A stretch of 13,248 nucleotides of DNA from Nonomuraea sp. (GTDB lineage: Bacteria > Actinomycetota > Actinomycetes > Streptosporangiales > Streptosporangiaceae): the NCBI GenBank assembly GCA_013362835.1, contig JABFVJ010000457.1:1-13248 (forward strand), given 5' to 3'. Shown here piece by piece: positions 5,534 through 11,484 of the stretch (position 1 is the stretch's first letter; each line of letters starts with the position of its first letter). Both the position numbers and the translations under genes were made by a program. Under the pieces are notes generated by a model that did no database searches, had not been told where the DNA came from, and worked only from the letters and a program-made list of their open reading frames with translations.

Positions 5534-5668
5534 CTTTTGTCGTTAACTCATCGGGCGGCAAAGCGGTGGTCACATTCGGCGGGCCGCCCCAGGTGTAGTG
5601 ACGTCCGAGACCCCGCTCGCCGGTTACGCTGGTCGCCGGTGCCATCAGGTCGACAGGGGTGAGACGTC

Positions 5669-6559
5669 ATGGACGCAGGTGATCGCCCGGCACGGCTGAC
5701 TGTCGGCGTGCTCGGGGCGGGCAAGGTCGGCTCCGTGCTCGGCGCGGCGCTGGCGCAGGCCGGACACCGGATCGTGGCCGCGAGCGGCGTGTCCGACAAG
5801 TCGCGGAAGTGGGCCGCCGACCGGCTCGGCGTGGACCTGTCGCGGCCCGACGAGGTGGTCGCCGCCGCGCAGCTCATCCTGCTCACCGTCCCCGACGACG
5901 CGCTGCCCGACCTCGTGGCCGGGCTGGCCGGCACGGGCGCCGACCTGCGGGGCAAGCTGCTCGTGCACACCAGCGGCGCCTACGGGCTGTCGGTGCTCGA
6001 CCCCGCCGCAGGGGCCGGCGCGCTGCCGCTCGCGCTGCACCCGGTCATGACCTTCACCGGCCGCGACGACGACCTCAACAAGATCACCGGCATCTCGTTC
6101 GGCGTGACCGCGCCCGACCTGCTGCGGCCCGTCGCCGAGGCCCTGGTGATCGAGATGGGCGGCGAGCCGGTCTGGATCGCCGAGAGCGACCGCGCGCTCT
6201 ACCACGCCGCGCTGGCCAACGCCGCCAACCACATGGTCACGCTCATCGCCGAGTCCGAGGAGCTGCTGGGGCGCATCGGCGTCGAGCACCCGGGGCGGAT
6301 GCTGGGCCCGCTGCTCGGCGCGGCGCTCGACAACGTGCTGCGGCTGGGCATCGCCGGGCTGACCGGGCCGGTCGTGCGCGGTGACGCCGGCACGGTGCGC
6401 AAACACGTCGACGCGCTGATCCTGGCCGCTCCCGAGGCCGCCGACGCCTACATCGCGCTCGCCCGGCTCACCGCCGACCGCGCGCTGGCGGCGGGGCTGC
6501 TCAAACCGGAGGAGGCGGAGCGGCTGCTCGACGCGCTGGGGGGCAATATATGGACCTGA
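5669..6559 (+). CDS. Rossmann-like, DUF2520 domain protein (predicted NAD(P)-dependent oxidoreductase)
   Basis: A 296-residue two-domain protein. The N-terminal Rossmann fold carries [21 protein letters not shown] (about 13-33), with the GxGxxG dinucleotide loop. [11 protein letters not shown] and LVHTSGAYG follow. The C-terminal half contains [12 protein letters not shown] and [15 protein letters not shown], typical of the helical DUF2520 domain, which resembles the 6-phosphogluconate dehydrogenase-like half of ketopantoate reductases. In actinobacteria this gene commonly precedes panC, and here it is 22 bases upstream and surely cotranscribed. That makes a role in pantoate supply (ketopantoate reduction) attractive, but this is inference. 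The ATG at 5669 has AGGGGTGAG as ribosome binding site. The protein is complete and its codon use is normal. Confidence 0.85.
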   Translation: MDAGDRPARLTVGVLGAGKVGSVLGAALAQAGHRIVAASGVSDKSRKWAADRLGVDLSRPDEVVAAAQLILLTVPDDALPDLVAGLAGTGADLRGKLLVHTSGAYGLSVLDPAAGAGALPLALHPVMTFTGRDDDLNKITGISFGVTAPDLLRPVAEALVIEMGGEPVWIAESDRALYHAALANAANHMVTLIAESEELLGRIGVEHPGRMLGPLLGAALDNVLRLGIAGLTGPVVRGDAGTVRKHVDALILAAPEAADAYIALARLTADRALAAGLLKPEEAERLLDALGGNIWT

Positions 6560-6581
6560 CCGTCGGGTGTGGAGGGCAGCA

Positions 6582-7415
6582 ATGGATCTGATCGTGGCCG
6601 GCGACCGGGACGACCTGGTCAAGGCTCGGGGCACGGGCCGGGTGGCCCTCGTGCCGACCATGGGGGCGCTCCACGAGGGCCATCGGTCGCTGATCAGGGA
6701 GGCTCGCGTACGCGCCGACCAGGTCGTGGTCAGCATCTTCGTCAATCCCCTGCAATTTGGGCCTAACGAGGATTTTTCGCGATATCCACGGACATTTGAC
6801 GCCGACCTGGACGTGTGCCGGGCCGAAGAGGTCGACGTCGTCTTCGCGCCCTCGGCCGATGACATGTACCACCCCGACCGCCAGGTGAGCGTCTGCTCGG
6901 GCGAGATGGGCACGATCGTCGAGGGCGCCTCCAGGCCGGGCCACTTCGACGGCATGCTGACGGTCGTCCTCAAGCTGTTCAACCTCGTACGCCCCGACCT
7001 CGCGATCTTCGGCCAGAAGGACGCCCAGCAGCTCGCCATGATCCGCCGCATGGTGGCCGACCTCGACGTCCCCGTGGAGATCGTCGGCGCGCCCACCGTA
7101 CGCGAGCCCGACGGACTGGCCCTGTCCAGCCGCAACCGCTACCTGTCGGCCGGCGACAGGAAGGTCGCCCTCGCGCTCTCCCGCGCCCTGCGGGCGGGCG
7201 CCGCCCAGCTGACCCCGGCGGCGATCCGCTCGACGGCCCGTGCGGTGCTCGACGCGGCGGGTCCCGGGCTCGACCTCGACTACCTGGCGCTGGTCGATCC
7301 GGCCACGTTCAAGGAGGTCGGCGACTCCTACGCGGGCACGGCCGTGCTCGCCGTGGCCGCGAAGGTGGGCAGCACCCGGCTGATCGACAACGTCATCCTC
7401 AGCCTGCGTCCCTGA
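6582..7415 (+). CDS. panC: Pantothenate synthetase (pantoate--beta-alanine ligase)
   Basis: PanC condenses pantoate and beta-alanine with ATP, via pantoyl-adenylate, to make pantothenate for CoA. The protein is 277 residues, the normal family length. Visible motifs are [10 protein letters not shown] (25-34, HxGH ATP-binding signature), [18 protein letters not shown] (53-70), FGQKDAQQ (143-150) and SSRN (182-185, the KMSKS-like loop). The ATG at 6582 is chosen because GGAGG (6571-6575) lies 6 bases upstream; an in-frame GTG at 6567 would put the ribosome binding site inside the gene. It lies 22 bases after the DUF2520 gene. The conserved FVNPLQFGP to RYPRTF stretch is spelled with unusually AT-rich codons. 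panD, often next to panC, is absent here. Confidence 0.97.
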   Translation: MDLIVAGDRDDLVKARGTGRVALVPTMGALHEGHRSLIREARVRADQVVVSIFVNPLQFGPNEDFSRYPRTFDADLDVCRAEEVDVVFAPSADDMYHPDRQVSVCSGEMGTIVEGASRPGHFDGMLTVVLKLFNLVRPDLAIFGQKDAQQLAMIRRMVADLDVPVEIVGAPTVREPDGLALSSRNRYLSAGDRKVALALSRALRAGAAQLTPAAIRSTARAVLDAAGPGLDLDYLALVDPATFKEVGDSYAGTAVLAVAAKVGSTRLIDNVILSLRP

Positions 7416-7454
7416 GCCGCACCCCGGGGCATGTCCACGCGGCCGCAGGCGTTA

Positions 7455-7469
7455 TCGTCATAGTGACGA
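7455..7469. promoter_or_regulatory. Palindrome in the nadBC upstream region (candidate operator)
   Basis: TCGTCATAGTGACGA is a perfect palindrome with 6-base arms around TAG. It lies 26 bases before the nadBC ATG in the only gap (79 bases) of the cofactor block. It overlaps possible -10 sequences (TTATCG 7452-7457, CATAGT 7459-7464), so a repressor bound here would block transcription. The regulator is not known from the sequence. Confidence 0.4.
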
Positions 7470-7494
7470 AATCGCCTCAGTTGAGGAGACCCCC

Positions 7495-10020
7495 ATGAGT
7501 GCACCGGCGATTCCCCTGCGGTTGACGGCCCCCGAGCCCGGCTGGACCACCGAGGCGGACCTGGTCGTCGTCGGCTCGGGCGTCGCGGGCCTGACCGTGG
7601 CCCTGCGCTACGCCGAGCTCGACCCCGCGGCCAAGGTTCTGGTGGTCACCAAGGACGTGCTGTCCGCCGGCTCGACCAGGTGGGCCCAGGGCGGCATCGC
7701 GGCCGTCCTCGACCCGCGCGACACCCCCGACGAGCATCTGAGCGACACGTTGCTCGCCGGTGTGGGCCTGTGCGACGTCAAGGCGGTGCGGACGCTGGTG
7801 ACCGAGGGGCCGGGCGCGCTGCGGCGGCTCATGGCGCGCGGCGCCGAGTTCGACCGTACGCCCGAGGGGGAGCTCCAGCTCACCAGGGAAGGCGGCCACC
7901 GCCGGCACAGGATCGTGCACGCGGGCGGCGACGCCACCGGCGCCGAGGTCCAGCGGGCCCTGGTCGACGCGGTACGCGCCGGGTCGATCGAGGTGATCGA
8001 GCACGCCCTGGTCCTCGACCTGCTCAAGGACGCCAAGGGCCGGGCCAGGGGCGTGACCCTGCACGTCATGGGCGAGGGCGCCCGCGACGGCGTCGGCGCG
8101 GTACGCGCGAGGGCCGTGGTGCTGGCCACCGGCGGCATGGGCCAGGTCTACGCCGCGACCACCAATCCCGTCGTGTCCACCGGTGACGGGGTCGCGCTCG
8201 CGCTCAGGGCCGGGGCCGTGGTGCGCGACATCGAGTTCGTGCAGTTCCACCCGACCGTGCTGTGGCTGGGCGAGGGCTCGACCGGCCAGCAGCCGCTGAT
8301 CTCCGAGGCGGTCAGGGGCGAGGGCGCGTTCCTCGTCGACCACGAGGGCAACCGGTTCATGGAGGGCGTGCACGAGCTGGCCGACCTCGCGCCCCGCGAC
8401 GTCGTGGCCAAGGCCATCACCAGGACGATGCGCGAGACCGGCCGCGACCACGTCTTCCTCGACGGCCGCCACTTCGGCAGGGACAAGTGGGAGAGCCGTT
8501 TCCCCACCATCTACGCCGTCTGCCGGGAGCACGGCATCGACCCGGCCACCGAGCCCATCCCCGTCTCGCCGGCCGCCCACTACGCGAGCGGCGGCGTACG
8601 CACCGACCTGTACGGCCGTACCTCGATCGAGGGCCTGTACGCCTGCGGCGAGGTCGCCTGCACCGGCGTGCACGGCGCGAACAGGCTGGCCTCGAACTCC
8701 CTCCTGGAGGGCCTGGTCTTCGCCGAGCGCATCGCCGAGGACGTGCACAGGTCGCGCCCGCGGCCGGGCGAGCCGGTCGCGGGCCGGGCCGCGACGGGCC
8801 TGGTGGACCCGAGGACCAGGCCGAGGCTCCAGGCGCACATGAGCGCCGGGGCCGGGGTCCTGCGCAGCCGCGCGTCGCTCCAGGCCACCTCCAAGGCCCT
8901 GCGCGACGCGCTCTGGACGCCCGTCGGGGTGCCCGCCTGCACGGAGTCCTGGGAGACGACGAACCTGCTCACCGTCGCCGCCGTCCTCACGGGCGTGGCG
9001 GCGGCCAGGCTGGAGACGCGCGGCTCCCACTGGCGCGAGGACCACGACACCCGCGACGACAATGAGTGGCTGGGCCACCTGGACGTGACCCTGACCGAGG
9101 AGGGCCTCCGCATGACCTACGTTCCCCACGGCGACGCGATGCCGCCGCGCCTCGCGCAGGAGCTGGCCGCCGCCGGGCTCGACCCGGCCGAGGTCGACGC
9201 GCTGATCGACCGCGCGCTCGCCGAGGACCTTCAGGAGGCGGGCGACGTGACGAGCCTCGCCACGATCCCCGCCGGGCAGCGCTCGACCGCCGACGTGGTG
9301 GCCCGCAAGGACGGCGTCGTGGCCGGGCTGGCGGTGGCCGAGGCGGTGTTCGTCCGGCTGGGGGCGGCGCGGGCCGAGCGGCGGGCCAAGGACGGCGAGC
9401 GGGTCGGCGCGGGTGACGTGCTGATGACGGTCGAGGGGCCGGCGCGGGCCGTGCTGACCGCCGAGCGCACCGCGCTCAACCTGCTCACGCACCTGTCCGG
9501 GGTGGCCACGCTGACGGCCAGGTGGGCGGAGGCGATCGGCGGCACCTCGGCGCGGGTCCGCGACAGCCGCAAGACCCTGCCGGGTCTGCGCGCCCTGGAG
9601 AAGTACGCCGTGCGCTGCGGCGGCGGGGTCAACCACCGGATGTCGCTGTCGGACGCGGCCCTGATCAAGGACAATCACGTGGTGGCCGCCGGCGGGGTGG
9701 CCGAGGCGTTCCGCGCGGTGCGGGAGCGCTTTCCCGATCTGCCGATCGAGGTGGAGATCGACCGGCTCGACCAGCTCGGCCCCGTGCTCGACGAGGGCGC
9801 CGAGGAGATCCTGCTGGACAACTTCACGGTCGAGGACACCGCGCAGGCCGTACAAATCGTGAAGAGTCGGGCGAAAAACAGGGTTGCGCTTGAAGCGAGT
9901 GGGGGATTGACCTTGGAATCGGCTCGTGATGTGGCTGAAACTGGCGTTGACTACCTTGCGGTGGGAGCGCTTACCCACTCGGCGCCGGCCCTGGACATCG
10001 CACTGGATTTGCGGGGGTAA
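7495..10020 (+). CDS. nadBC: Fused L-aspartate oxidase / quinolinate phosphoribosyltransferase (NadB-NadC)
   Basis: One uninterrupted 841-residue frame covers two enzymes of de novo NAD synthesis. Residues 1 to about 545 are NadB, a flavoprotein oxidising aspartate to iminoaspartate: FAD motif DLVVVGSGVAGL (22-33), STRWAQGGIAAVL (60-72), HYASGGVRTD (362-371) and GANRLASNSLLEGLVF. Residues from about 549 are NadC, which makes nicotinate mononucleotide from quinolinate and PRPP: RALAEDL, LNLLTHLSGVATL, DSRKTLPGLR (690-699), GGGVNHRMSLSDAALIKDNH (Lys725 in KDNH), EVEID, EILLDNF and EASGGL. Both halves are full length with almost no linker. GAGGAGGG (9097-9104) lies 7 bases before an in-frame ATG at 9112 (Met540), so NadC may also be made separately. 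The ATG at 7495 has GAGGAG 8 bases upstream. NadA is not encoded here. Elsewhere these genes are usually separate neighbours. Confidence 0.95.
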   Translation: MSAPAIPLRLTAPEPGWTTEADLVVVGSGVAGLTVALRYAELDPAAKVLVVTKDVLSAGSTRWAQGGIAAVLDPRDTPDEHLSDTLLAGVGLCDVKAVRTLVTEGPGALRRLMARGAEFDRTPEGELQLTREGGHRRHRIVHAGGDATGAEVQRALVDAVRAGSIEVIEHALVLDLLKDAKGRARGVTLHVMGEGARDGVGAVRARAVVLATGGMGQVYAATTNPVVSTGDGVALALRAGAVVRDIEFVQFHPTVLWLGEGSTGQQPLISEAVRGEGAFLVDHEGNRFMEGVHELADLAPRDVVAKAITRTMRETGRDHVFLDGRHFGRDKWESRFPTIYAVCREHGIDPATEPIPVSPAAHYASGGVRTDLYGRTSIEGLYACGEVACTGVHGANRLASNSLLEGLVFAERIAEDVHRSRPRPGEPVAGRAATGLVDPRTRPRLQAHMSAGAGVLRSRASLQATSKALRDALWTPVGVPACTESWETTNLLTVAAVLTGVAAARLETRGSHWREDHDTRDDNEWLGHLDVTLTEEGLRMTYVPHGDAMPPRLAQELAAAGLDPAEVDALIDRALAEDLQEAGDVTSLATIPAGQRSTADVVARKDGVVAGLAVAEAVFVRLGAARAERRAKDGERVGAGDVLMTVEGPARAVLTAERTALNLLTHLSGVATLTARWAEAIGGTSARVRDSRKTLPGLRALEKYAVRCGGGVNHRMSLSDAALIKDNHVVAAGGVAEAFRAVRERFPDLPIEVEIDRLDQLGPVLDEGAEEILLDNFTVEDTAQAVQIVKSRAKNRVALEASGGLTLESARDVAETGVDYLAVGALTHSAPALDIALDLRG
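9097..9104 (+). promoter_or_regulatory. Internal ribosome binding site before the NadC portion
   Basis: GAGGAGGG within the NadB 3' end is 7 bases upstream of ATG 9112 (Met540 of the fusion), just before the NadC domain begins. This is near-ideal Shine-Dalgarno spacing. It looks like the remnant, or still active, start site of a formerly separate nadC. Confidence 0.55.
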
Positions 10021-10023
10021 TTG

Positions 10024-10806
10024 ATGCTGCTCACGATCGACGTCGGCAACACGCACACGGTGCTGGGGCTGTTCGAGGGCGAGGACGTCATCGAGCACTG
10101 GAGGCTGGCCACCGACGCCCGCCGCACCGCCGACGAGATCGCCGTCGTGCTCCAGGGGCTGCTGGCCCAGTCACCACTGCTCAAGGGCGCCGACGTCAGC
10201 GGCATCGCCATCTGCTCGACCGTGCCGAGCGTGCTCAACGAGATGCGGGAGATGTGCCGCCGCTACTACGGCGACGTGACCGCCGTGATCGTGGAGCCCG
10301 GCATCCGCACCGGCGTGCCCGTACGCATGGACAACCCGAAGGAGGTCGGCAGCGACCGCATCGTCAACTCCCTGGCCGCCATCGACCAGTACGGCGGCCC
10401 GTGCATCATCGTCGACTTCGGCACCGCCACCTCCTTCGACGCCGTCTCCGCCAAGGGCGAGTACGTCGGGGCCGTCACCGCCCCCGGCATCGAGATCTCG
10501 GTCGACGCGCTGGCCGCCGCCGGGGCCCAGTTGCACAAGGTGGAGCTGGTCAGGCCGCGCTCGGTGATCGCCAAGAACACGGTCGAGGCGCTGCAGGCCG
10601 GCATCATCTACGGCTTCGCCGGCCAGGTCGACGGCATCGTCGAGCGCATGGCCGCCGAGCTGGCCGACGACCCCGACGAGGTGACCGTGGTCGCGACCGG
10701 CGGGCACGCGGCGCTGGTGGTGGGCGAGTCGCGCTCGATCGACGTGCACGAGCCGTGGCTGACCCTCATCGGCCTGCGCTTGATTTATCACCGGAACACC
10801 GCATAG
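10024..10806 (+). CDS. coaX: Type III pantothenate kinase
   Basis: CoaX phosphorylates pantothenate, the first committed step of CoA synthesis, and unlike CoaA is not feedback-inhibited by CoA. It is an ASKHA-fold cytoplasmic enzyme. The 260-residue protein shows DVGNTHT (6-12, phosphate-1 loop), NPKEVGSDR (104-112), DFGTATSFDAV (131-141), a GAVTAPGIEIS segment (149-159) and TGGHA near the C-terminus, so all catalytic motifs are present. The ATG at 10024 follows the nadBC stop by 3 bases, and GGGGG just before that stop can serve as ribosome binding site, so the two are translationally coupled. A TTG at 10021 is a less likely start. Its presence downstream of panC links both ends of pantothenate use in one cluster. 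A strong terminator follows. Confidence 0.96.
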   Translation: MLLTIDVGNTHTVLGLFEGEDVIEHWRLATDARRTADEIAVVLQGLLAQSPLLKGADVSGIAICSTVPSVLNEMREMCRRYYGDVTAVIVEPGIRTGVPVRMDNPKEVGSDRIVNSLAAIDQYGGPCIIVDFGTATSFDAVSAKGEYVGAVTAPGIEISVDALAAAGAQLHKVELVRPRSVIAKNTVEALQAGIIYGFAGQVDGIVERMAAELADDPDEVTVVATGGHAALVVGESRSIDVHEPWLTLIGLRLIYHRNTA

Positions 10807-10810
10807 AACG

Positions 10811-10849
10811 TGACAAGCGGCCCCCTGCTCGGTAGGGGGCCGCTTGTCA
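10811..10849. terminator. Bidirectional terminator between coaX and the secreted-protein gene
   Basis: TGACAAGCGGCCCCCT and AGGGGGCCGCTTGTCA form a perfect 16-bp stem with a 7-base loop. It sits 4 bases after the coaX stop and 10 bases past the end of the converging gene on the minus strand, so it can serve both. Confidence 0.9.
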
Positions 10850-10859
10850 TTGCTGGGGG

Positions 10860-11336
10860 TTACTCGCCCTCGGCGGTGTAGATGTAGCGCCAGGAGCCGC
10901 ACTTGGTGGGGTAGTTGCCGTACTGGCCGACCTGGCAGACCTTCACCCGCAGGTTGTAGACGTCGTTCTCCTCGAAGTGGAACGTCTTGTAGCCGGGGAA
11001 GCCGCAGTACTTCTTGGTGTAGACCGTGGACCAGTCGTCGTCGGAGTCCGCCGCCTGGAACTTCACGTACGCGCACTTGCCGCCCTCGTCGTAGTCGCGG
11101 TTGTCCAGGTCGTAGAGCCTGCCGCTGACGTGGACCTCGTTGGAGTCGTCGTGGTCCCACTGGACGTCGACGTGACCCTGGGCCTTGGCCAGGTGGTACT
11201 TGGAGAACACCGGGCCCCAGTACTCGGAGTAGTCGTCGAAGTCGGCGGTGCTGGCGCTGGCGGCCGAAGGAAGCGACAGAGCCACGGCGCTGGTGGCGGC
11301 GACGGCGAGGATGCCTGTCGCGATCTTCTTCATCAT
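10860..11336 (-). CDS. Secreted protein of unknown function with four cysteines
   Basis: A 158-residue preprotein with a clear Sec signal peptide (MMKK, hydrophobic core, SAASA cleavage region near residue 28). The mature part of about 130 residues is rich in Asp, Tyr and Trp and acidic at its start (TADFDDYSEYWGPV). It has four cysteines (88, 111, 134 and 146) that could form two disulfides. Alternating hydrophobic/polar stretches such as VHVSGRLYDL and VYNLRVKVCQ suggest a beta-rich fold. I do not recognise the family. Start: GGGAG sits 5 bases before the ATG at 11336 and 8 before the ATG at 11333, so either Met may be used. The upstream in-frame ATG at 11399 would put the signal peptide inside the protein. 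It is monocistronic, divergent from lysS, and ends at the shared terminator. Confidence 0.82.
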   Translation of the reverse strand: MMKKIATGILAVAATSAVALSLPSAASASTADFDDYSEYWGPVFSKYHLAKAQGHVDVQWDHDDSNEVHVSGRLYDLDNRDYDEGGKCAYVKFQAADSDDDWSTVYTKKYCGFPGYKTFHFEENDVYNLRVKVCQVGQYGNYPTKCGSWRYIYTAEGE

Positions 11337-11360
11337 GATCTCTCCCAGAGCTCCCCTTGG

Positions 11361-11381
11361 GCCGGCTCCCTGCCGGCTCCC
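11361..11381 (-). repeat. Tandem 11-base repeat in the secreted-protein leader
   Basis: GCCGGCTCCC occurs twice (11361-11370 and 11372-11381, plus-strand reading) separated by one base. It lies 25-45 bases upstream of the secreted-protein start, within its probable 5' untranslated region. A TACTAA -10-like element (minus strand, 11400-11405) would start the transcript just upstream. Confidence 0.45.
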
Positions 11382-11415
11382 CCCTGAGCTCGTGAGCAAT
11401 TAGTACGGGAGCTCT

Positions 11416-11456
11416 CTTGCAGAGCCCCTGCAAGAAGCCGTCACGAACGCTTGCAG
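11416..11456. repeat. CTTGCAG repeats in the divergent promoter region
   Basis: CTTGCAG occurs at 11416-11422, inverted as CTGCAAG at 11428-11434 (8-bp arms counting flanking T/A, 5-base loop), and again at 11450-11456. The set lies between the secreted-protein gene and lysS, upstream of both starts. It could be an operator for a dimeric regulator. Confidence 0.45.
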
Positions 11457-11470
11457 TTCGCCGTATCCCC

Positions 11471-11476
11471 TACGCT
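11471..11476 (+). promoter_or_regulatory. -10 element of the leaderless lysS promoter
   Basis: TACGCT ends 8 bases before the lysS GTG at 11485, with no Shine-Dalgarno between them, the arrangement of a leaderless transcript. A -35-like TTGCAG (11451-11456) is present, but its 14-base spacer is short. Confidence 0.5.
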
Positions 11477-11484
11477 TTGTTGTT

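Larger units (their letters stand above)
5323..5668. other. Gene-free stretch rich in inverted repeats
   Basis: After the terminator at 5341-5373 this stretch holds further inverted repeats: CCGGTCA/TGACCGG (5382-5404), ACCTC/GAGGT (5412-5424), GCGGGCG/CGCCCGC (5435-5467) and CGACAGGGG/CCCCTGTCG (5500-5533). The last is followed by a T-rich tail. A TACGCT -10-like element (5625-5630) is flanked by two copies of TCGCCGGT (5617-5624, 5633-5640). The ribosome binding site AGGGGTGAG (about 5655-5663) serves the DUF2520 gene. No credible coding region is present on either strand. Confidence 0.6.

Noticed and set aside
5472..5546. 24-codon ORF ending in a Cys-rich tail
   Set aside because: No ribosome binding site, overlaps the inverted repeat at 5500-5533, and too short to support by itself.
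5447..5662. 71-codon plus-strand frame before the DUF2520 gene
   Set aside because: No ribosome binding site or signal sequence, and it runs through structured intergenic DNA.
5323..5668. 6C RNA or ydaO-type (c-di-AMP) leader
   Set aside because: I do not see the paired C6 loops of 6C RNA or the ydaO core sequence; only generic inverted repeats can be supported.
5645..7135. 496-codon minus-strand frame opposite the DUF2520 and panC genes
   Set aside because: No family motif, and it spans two well-supported plus-strand genes.
7477..10098. 873-codon minus-strand open frame opposite nadBC
   Set aside because: Antisense shadow of a high-GC gene; low-complexity Arg/Gly/His/Val sequence, while the plus strand encodes complete NadB and NadC.
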